Below are positions 6,135 to 10,870 of a DNA stretch of 10,870 bases, piece by piece. Position numbers and translations under genes: made by a program. A model generated the notes under the pieces. It did no database searches. It was not told where the DNA came from and saw only the letters and a program-made list of their open reading frames with translations. How positions within the stretch are numbered: the first letter of the stretch is position 1; each line of letters begins with the position of its first letter. The DNA is taken from positions 1 to 10,870 of the forward strand of contig CANHNT010000040.1 of assembly GCA_947461985.1 (NCBI GenBank), in the 5' to 3' direction. Source of the DNA: Bacteroidota bacterium. GTDB lineage: Bacteria; Bacteroidota; Bacteroidia; Chitinophagales; Chitinophagaceae.

Positions 6135-6815
6135 TTATTTAGTCAAAATACGCCCATCTTCCATTTCAATGATTCGATTCGTTCGATTTGCAAATTCAAT
6201 ATCGTGTGTCACTATCAATAATGTTTGATTAAATTTTGTTGTTAATTCTTGAAAAATATCAAATACGATTTCGGTATTTTTTATATCTAAGTTTCCGGTT
6301 GGCTCATCGCCCATAATGATTTGCGGATCATTTATTAAAGCTCTAGCAATGGCTACTCGTTGCTTTTGGCCACCCGATAATTGATTCGGCATTTTTAATG
6401 CTTGATCTTCTATTCCTAATATAATCAATTTCTCAGTTGCCCGGTCTTTAATTTCTTTTAGCGAATATTTACCTAATTTTATACCCGGTAACATCACATT
6501 TTTTAATACATTAAATTCATTTAGCAAATAATGAAATTGAAAAACGAAACCAATTTTTTCATTTCTAATTCGGGCTAATTCTCTTTCTTTTAATCCTGTG
6601 ATTAGTTGATTATTAATATATAATTCTCCTTCATAATCGGTATCCATTGTTGACAAAATATAAAGCAATGTCGACTTCCCACAACCCGATTTTCCAATAA
6701 TGGAAACAAATTCACCTTTATCGATTGAAAAAGAAATATCTTTTAAAATAGGAATAGTAATAGGGTCGTGAAAACTCTTATTAATCATTTTTGTTTCTAT
6801 TAATTTTTCGCTCAT
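6135..6815 (-). CDS. ABC transporter ATPase, LolD/MacB type
   Basis: This 226-residue nucleotide-binding subunit is of the LolD/MacB/FtsE class and powers the permease encoded just upstream. Visible motifs are Walker A GKSGCGKST (41-49), Q-loop Q93 in FVFQFHYLL, signature LSGGQ (146-150) followed by KQRVAIARAL, Walker B IIMGDEPTGNLD with D170 and E171, and the H-loop IVTHD (H204). All catalytic residues are present. It is the last gene of a three-gene operon; its ATG lies one base after the TAA of the permease. A GAGG at the end of the permease reading frame, eight bases before the ATG, could serve as a Shine-Dalgarno site. It should act on the cytoplasmic face of the inner membrane. The substrate cannot be told from sequence: lipoprotein release (Lol) and efflux (MacAB) complexes share this ATPase type, but the adaptor gene in the operon favours the MacAB type. 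Confidence 0.93.
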   Translation of the reverse strand: MSEKLIETKMINKSFHDPITIPILKDISFSIDKGEFVSIIGKSGCGKSTLLYILSTMDTDYEGELYINNQLITGLKERELARIRNEKIGFVFQFHYLLNEFNVLKNVMLPGIKLGKYSLKEIKDRATEKLIILGIEDQALKMPNQLSGGQKQRVAIARALINDPQIIMGDEPTGNLDIKNTEIVFDIFQELTTKFNQTLLIVTHDIEFANRTNRIIEMEDGRILTK

Positions 6816-6816
6816 A

Positions 6817-8070
6817 TTATTTTCCTCTTATAATGTCTACAGGGTCTATTTTACTGGCTTTTTGAGCAGGAAACAATCCTGCTAAATAGGTCGTAATTAA
6901 TGAAAAAATGATACCAATTACATAGTACTTAATGTTGTAATTAATTGGATATGTTTTTATGGTGGGCAAGGCAGCTGTGTTAAACGGAATTTGATCAATT
7001 ACAGAAGACAATAAAAATCCAAAAAGCAAACCAAACATTCCTCCAAACAATCCTATTGAAGTCGCGATGGTGGTGAAAATTAGTTTTACATCTCTTCCTG
7101 AAAAACCAGTTGCTTTAAGAATAGCAATGGTATCCATTTTTTCATATATCATCATGTTTAAGATATTGTATATTCCAAAACCTGCTACAATTAATAAGGT
7201 AATTCCTACGGCATAAGAAATAATACTTCGAACGCTGCTGCCTGTTTCAAATTGAGAATTAGCTGTTTGAATATCTTCCGTATCCGTATCAAATAAGGCA
7301 GAATATTCTTTCGCGACCTTTGGCGCCAGAGTTAAATCTAATAATTTAACACTCATATCTGTAATATAATTTACCGGTTTGCCTAATAACTTTTGAGTGG
7401 TAGATAACGAACAATAGCTTTGTACTTTATCTAACTCTTGCAATCCTGATTGAAAAAAACCAACCACTTTCAACATTTGTCTATCTCCTTTTGGCGTAGT
7501 TACTTGTACAACATCGCCAATGTTTGCTAACATTTTTTCTGCAGCAGCCTTGCCTAAAATAATACTATTGGGCACATTTTTTAAATCTAAATAATTGCCA
7601 TCAAGTACATAATCTTTAAAATGAAACAGCTTAGACTCCGCCTCTACATCAATGCCATTGATAACCCCAGTAACGTCTACATTTCCAACATTATAAAATA
7701 CTTGTGCTGTCACTTTTGGAGAAACTCCAAGTACTCTTGAATCATTTTTTAATGCCGATAAAATAGCTGCCGTATTATCTAAACTCAACCCGTTTCCACT
7801 TGGCTTTATTGAATTGACAAAATTATACCCTATTTCGTTTTGGTTATCAGCTGGTTGAAATGGGTTTGGTTTTACTTCTTTAAAAATGCGCACATGTGCT
7901 GTTCTATTTAATATCAAGCCATCTAACAAATCGTTTAGACCCGTCATAAAACCTAACAATGCAATAAACATCATAATGCTAAACGTAACCCCAACCGCTG
8001 CAACTAATGTTTGGCGCCAACGTGCCAACAATAAAGACTTTGCAATATCAATTATCAATTTTTGATTCAT
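6817..8070 (-). CDS. ABC transporter permease, MacB/LolC type (FtsX-like)
   Basis: This 417-residue inner-membrane subunit has the four-segment layout of type VII ABC permeases. TM1 lies at about 21-43, followed by a large periplasmic MacB-type core domain (about 50-280). TM2 (about 284-306), TM3 (about 333-357) and TM4 (about 381-400) form the FtsX-like domain. Recognisable family features are MTGLNDLLDG just after TM1, KATGFSGRDVK between TM2 and TM3, and the C-terminal PAQKASKIDPVDIIRGK. Unlike E. coli MacB, the ATPase is not fused but encoded by the next gene. The ATG at 8068-8070 follows the stop of the adaptor gene after one base, indicating translational coupling. Such permeases work as mechanotransmitters that move substrates already in the periplasm. 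Substrate unknown. Confidence 0.92.
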   Translation of the reverse strand: MNQKLIIDIAKSLLLARWRQTLVAAVGVTFSIMMFIALLGFMTGLNDLLDGLILNRTAHVRIFKEVKPNPFQPADNQNEIGYNFVNSIKPSGNGLSLDNTAAILSALKNDSRVLGVSPKVTAQVFYNVGNVDVTGVINGIDVEAESKLFHFKDYVLDGNYLDLKNVPNSIILGKAAAEKMLANIGDVVQVTTPKGDRQMLKVVGFFQSGLQELDKVQSYCSLSTTQKLLGKPVNYITDMSVKLLDLTLAPKVAKEYSALFDTDTEDIQTANSQFETGSSVRSIISYAVGITLLIVAGFGIYNILNMMIYEKMDTIAILKATGFSGRDVKLIFTTIATSIGLFGGMFGLLFGFLLSSVIDQIPFNTAALPTIKTYPINYNIKYYVIGIIFSLITTYLAGLFPAQKASKIDPVDIIRGK

Positions 8071-8071
8071 G

Positions 8072-9151
8072 TTATTGAGGCATTAAAATTTTATCATTTT
8101 TATTAAGTCCCTCTAAAATTTCTGCTTTTTGAAAATCTTTCAATCCTACTTTTATTTTCTTTTTTTCTTTTTTAGATAACATCACATATTCATCATCAAT
8201 TAAATATTTACGAGGAATTGTAAGTGCGCTATCTTTTGTTTGGATTACAATATTTGCTTCTACCGTTAAATTAGGAAATAATGTTGCTGGTTGTTTTGTA
8301 AATCGAGCTTCTACTTCAAAAGTTCTACTTCTGTCATTCATTAAAGGATTAATATCTTTAACCACAGCTTCAAAAACTTGTCCTTTATAACTGTCTAACG
8401 ATACAAATATTTTTTGTCCATTTTGCACTTTTACAATATCATTTTCATCAACTTGCAAAACCAACAAAAATGAACGAGCATCGCCAATAATCGCCATGGG
8501 CATTTGTGGTGAAACCATCTCCCCTTTTTCTTTTAATATTGAATAAATTTTCCCATTTACCTCACTTCTAACATTGTAATCCTCTAACATCGATTTTGAA
8601 ATAGACCATGATTTTTGTGTTTGATTGGAAGCAAAATTTAATTGTTTTTTCATTTCACCTAATCTTAGTTGAGCCGATTCGTAAGCCGATTTAGAATTAG
8701 AATACGCCAGTTGTCTTTGTTCTAATTCATATTTAGTTCCTATTTGTTCGTTCCATAATTTTTGCTGACGTTGTAAAACTAATTGATCGTTTTCCATTTT
8801 CTTTTTGGCTAATTGTATCGTTAAAACCAACTCCTGCAATTTATCTTTATTCGCGTTTAATGCGGCATTCGCAGCCGTTAATTGAGCATTATCGGCATTT
8901 AATTTTGAAACATCATTTGACAATGAAAAAATAATTTGACCTTTTTTGACCAACTCTCCTTCTTTCACAAAAACATTTTTTAAAATACCCGTTGATTTTG
9001 AAAAGACTTGATATTGCCCATCGCTTTTTATATAGCCAGATGCATAAACTGATTCAGTTATTTTCTCAATAGTTGGCTTTGCAAATTCCGCTTTTTCGCT
9101 GCAAGATATAAATAGTAACAGAAGGCCAAATAAAATGAATTTGTTTGTCAT
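8072..9151 (-). CDS. HlyD/MacA-type periplasmic adaptor, predicted lipoprotein
   Basis: This 359-residue membrane-fusion (adaptor) protein probably bridges the inner-membrane permease and an outer-membrane channel. The N-terminus is a hydrophobic signal ending in FISC, with a predicted lipidated Cys17 (lipobox weaker than LxxC but usable). Two halves of a lipoyl domain lie at about 43-78 and 192-224, flanking a coiled-coil hairpin (about 80-175, rich in Gln, Lys, Leu and Glu). A beta-barrel (about 226-300) and a membrane-proximal domain (about 305-359, with the typical LTIPRKYLI) follow. It is the first gene of the operon, with a -7 box 22 bases upstream of the start. The adaptor-permease-ATPase order resembles MacA-MacB and cyanobacterial DevBCA. 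No TolC-like gene is in the window. The choice of ATG at 9149-9151 is supported by the signal sequence. Confidence 0.9.
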   Translation of the reverse strand: MTNKFILFGLLLLFISCSEKAEFAKPTIEKITESVYASGYIKSDGQYQVFSKSTGILKNVFVKEGELVKKGQIIFSLSNDVSKLNADNAQLTAANAALNANKDKLQELVLTIQLAKKKMENDQLVLQRQQKLWNEQIGTKYELEQRQLAYSNSKSAYESAQLRLGEMKKQLNFASNQTQKSWSISKSMLEDYNVRSEVNGKIYSILKEKGEMVSPQMPMAIIGDARSFLLVLQVDENDIVKVQNGQKIFVSLDSYKGQVFEAVVKDINPLMNDRSRTFEVEARFTKQPATLFPNLTVEANIVIQTKDSALTIPRKYLIDDEYVMLSKKEKKKIKVGLKDFQKAEILEGLNKNDKILMPQ

Positions 9152-9173
9152 AAGATATCTAAAATTATTTACA

Positions 9174-9181
9174 CAAAGTTA
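9174..9181 (-). promoter_or_regulatory. Predicted -7 box of the transporter operon
   Basis: On the minus strand this reads TAACTTTG, an exact TAnnTTTG match and the same octamer as in the repeats before the ATPase gene. It ends 22 bases before the adaptor ATG, predicting a leader of about 18 nt. It sits downstream of the protease terminator, as expected for an operon promoter. No -33 TTG is seen at the normal distance. Confidence 0.5.
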
Positions 9182-9257
9182 CAAGTTCTTAAAGGTAGAA
9201 ACTTACACAATTTGCAATCATGATTTATATCATTTATACTTCTATTTATGATTAGAT

Positions 9258-9284
9258 AAAAAAAGAGGTCAAATGACCTCTTTT
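9258..9284 (-). terminator. Intrinsic terminator of the protease gene
   Basis: AAAAGAGGTC (9261-9270) pairs perfectly with GACCTCTTTT (9275-9284) across a four-base loop. On the minus strand the stem is followed by seven T residues (complement of 9258-9264), the classic rho-independent form. It starts 23 bases after the protease stop and lies upstream of the transporter promoter box, so it separates the two minus-strand units. On the plus strand the stem is followed by only TTTTC, so the minus direction is favoured. Confidence 0.9.
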
Positions 9285-9306
9285 CAAACCTTTAGACAAT
9301 AATTAT

Positions 9307-10870
9307 TTATTTAATTATTTTAGAAACCGTTTTACCTTTTGCTGAAATAATTTCTACTAAATAAATTCCTTGTACAAGCGAAGACGTATTTAAAACTACA
9401 TTTGTTGAGTTTGTATTATTTTGCAAACAAATGCGGCCACTCATATCAATTACTTTGATTGAATTTATATTATTATCAGTTGTAGAATGAATTATCAACT
9501 CATTTTCTACAGGATTAGGAAATATTGAAAATTCTTTTTGAGAAACAGAAGCAACACTTGCAGGAGCGCCTTTTATTGAAAACCATTTATCATTGAAATC
9601 AAAATAAACATTATTAGACGCTTTTACTTTAAAACGACATTTATTTACTGACGTAAAGTTAGGAACGGTAACCACTTCTGAACCATCATTAGGTGTATTT
9701 AATGCTAATGGAATCCATGTTTTAGCACTGTCAACGGTAATAAAAATATCTACATTGGTGGTATTAAATGGCGCTAAATTAGTTCCAGCATTATCCCATA
9801 TAATTGTTTCTGTTGCATACGCAACGAGTGATATAGCAACTGTATTTTGACTGGTTACTCTAAATAAAGTCGTTGTTTTTCTAACATCTAATTTTGTAGT
9901 ATCCAAGCTTGTATAAAAACTACCATACCCATTTTTAATATCTCTCACTGTTGCTCTAAAACGCACAATTCTATTGGTATCTGGCAAACGTTCACCTAAA
10001 TAACTAAGGCTGTTAGTCAATGCTTTTCCTAAAGTAGGAAAAACCCTTGTTCCAGAAGTAGTCGGGAAAAATGAACGTAAAATGGGTGCTACTGTTGTAG
10101 CCGCATTCCAAGTTCCACCACTACCACCTCTATCATATTCTTCCCAACAATAGGTCAATGGATCATTATCAGCATCAGTACCAGAAGTTGTTAATTCAAA
10201 ATTGGTTTTGTAAGGGATGATATATGTATTGTTGATTGAATTTAATGTAGGTAAACTATTACCAGAAGCAACGTTAGTAGCACATGTCGTAACAGAAGTT
10301 ACTGTCATTTGTTCTAAACTTCTCGTGTGATAATAATCATCACTGTGTGGTTGAATATCATCTGTTCCACAAATACCAGCGTAACCCATAATCGTAGTTG
10401 CACTTCCAATTTCAAAAGCAGATGTTGCACTTCTATTATTACCTGAACAAGAACCTTGTTGCGAATTAAAAGTATGGTCACCACCAAATTGATGTCCCAT
10501 TTCATGTGCTACATAGTCAATATCAAAAGGATCTCCAACAGGTGATGGCGAACCAGTAACTCCTCCTGCTTTTGATCCATTAGAGCAAACACATGCAAAT
10601 GTGGCTATACCTCCTCCTCCAGTACTAAATACATGTCCATAATCGTAATTCGAAGAACCAATTCTTGAAGTGATTGTTGTTTGATTTTGATTTAACATTG
10701 AACCTCCATTTGTATTTGTATAAGGATCAGTGGTTCCAATATAAATCAACGTATCCGTTTTGGCAACCAAATTTGCATGCATCGAAAAATCTCTTTCGAA
10801 TACTCCATTCACTCTATTCACAGTGGTAACCATAGCACTTAAAACGCTTGCTTTCGTAGGATTCGCTCCA
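9307..10870 (-). CDS. T9SS-secreted metzincin metalloprotease (N-terminus missing)
   Basis: The frame stays open to the right edge, so the gene is cut and its true start lies outside; the Met at 10831-10833 is internal. Numbering from that Met, the catalytic zinc motif HEMGHQFGGDH is at 110-120 (10474-10506), a metzincin HExxHxxGxxH of the reprolysin-like (M12-type) group. A Met-turn candidate, IMGYAG, has M149. The preceding ERDFSMHANLVA is typical of the domain, and cysteines near 81-83, 129 and 155 may form disulfides. Beta-sandwich-like modules follow (for example TDADNDPLTYCWEEYD, about 214-229). The last 74 residues, from FSIFPNPVENELIIHS to VSKIIK (435-508), form a type A T9SS C-terminal sorting domain. 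The protein should therefore be secreted or attached to the cell surface after removal of that domain. Substrate unknown. A strong terminator follows the stop. Confidence 0.93.
   Translation of the reverse strand, partial: GANPTKASVLSAMVTTVNRVNGVFERDFSMHANLVAKTDTLIYIGTTDPYTNTNGGSMLNQNQTTITSRIGSSNYDYGHVFSTGGGGIATFACVCSNGSKAGGVTGSPSPVGDPFDIDYVAHEMGHQFGGDHTFNSQQGSCSGNNRSATSAFEIGSATTIMGYAGICGTDDIQPHSDDYYHTRSLEQMTVTSVTTCATNVASGNSLPTLNSINNTYIIPYKTNFELTTSGTDADNDPLTYCWEEYDRGGSGGTWNAATTVAPILRSFFPTTSGTRVFPTLGKALTNSLSYLGERLPDTNRIVRFRATVRDIKNGYGSFYTSLDTTKLDVRKTTTLFRVTSQNTVAISLVAYATETIIWDNAGTNLAPFNTTNVDIFITVDSAKTWIPLALNTPNDGSEVVTVPNFTSVNKCRFKVKASNNVYFDFNDKWFSIKGAPASVASVSQKEFSIFPNPVENELIIHSTTDNNINSIKVIDMSGRICLQNNTNSTNVVLNTSSLVQGIYLVEIISAKGKTVSKIIK

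Noticed and set aside
10314..10505. Minus-strand 63-codon frame within the protease gene
   Set aside because: It overlaps the zinc-site region in another frame and has no features of its own.

Overview
The window looks like chromosomal DNA from a member of the Bacteroidota. Supporting signs are AT-rich sequence, a C-terminal type IX secretion (T9SS) sorting domain on a secreted protease, few Shine-Dalgarno sites, and several starts preceded by the Bacteroidota -7 promoter element TAnnTTTG. No rRNA, tRNA, CRISPR array, insertion sequence or phage gene was found. No complete new multi-gene system is evident.

Layout: (1) 2-199 (+) is the C-terminal end of an unrecognised protein. It converges, with a 6-bp gap, on (2) 206-1567 (-), an AAA_14/DUF4143 ATPase with a PD-(D/E)XK-like C-terminal motif. 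The start of this gene sits on 2.5 tandem copies of a 33-bp unit, each copy carrying a TAACTTTG promoter box. (3) About 330 bp without a convincing gene follows (1650-1977), including a GC-rich island of about 50 bp and a 14-bp tandem duplication. (4) 1978-4800 (+) is full-length UvrA. (5) 4902-5474 (+) is a pentapeptide-repeat protein with a cysteine ladder. (6) 5530-6072 (+) is an unrecognised 180-residue protein.

A minus-strand block converges on this plus-strand group. (7) 9151 down to 6135 is a tightly packed operon encoding a lipoprotein HlyD/MacA-type adaptor, a MacB/LolC-type permease and a LolD/MacB-type ATPase. It has its own promoter box at 9174-9181 and is insulated upstream by (8) an intrinsic terminator at 9258-9284. 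That terminator ends (9) a T9SS-secreted metzincin protease (9307 to the right edge) whose N-terminus lies outside the window.

Functional links: the three minus-strand transporter genes clearly form one MacAB-like machine, although no outer-membrane factor is present. uvrA performs nucleotide excision repair; its pentapeptide-repeat neighbour belongs to a fold that can mimic DNA, but that link is only inferred. The most unusual local signals are the promoter-bearing tandem repeat and the recurring box-N4-ATG arrangement at three starts, which predicts leaderless or nearly leaderless mRNAs.
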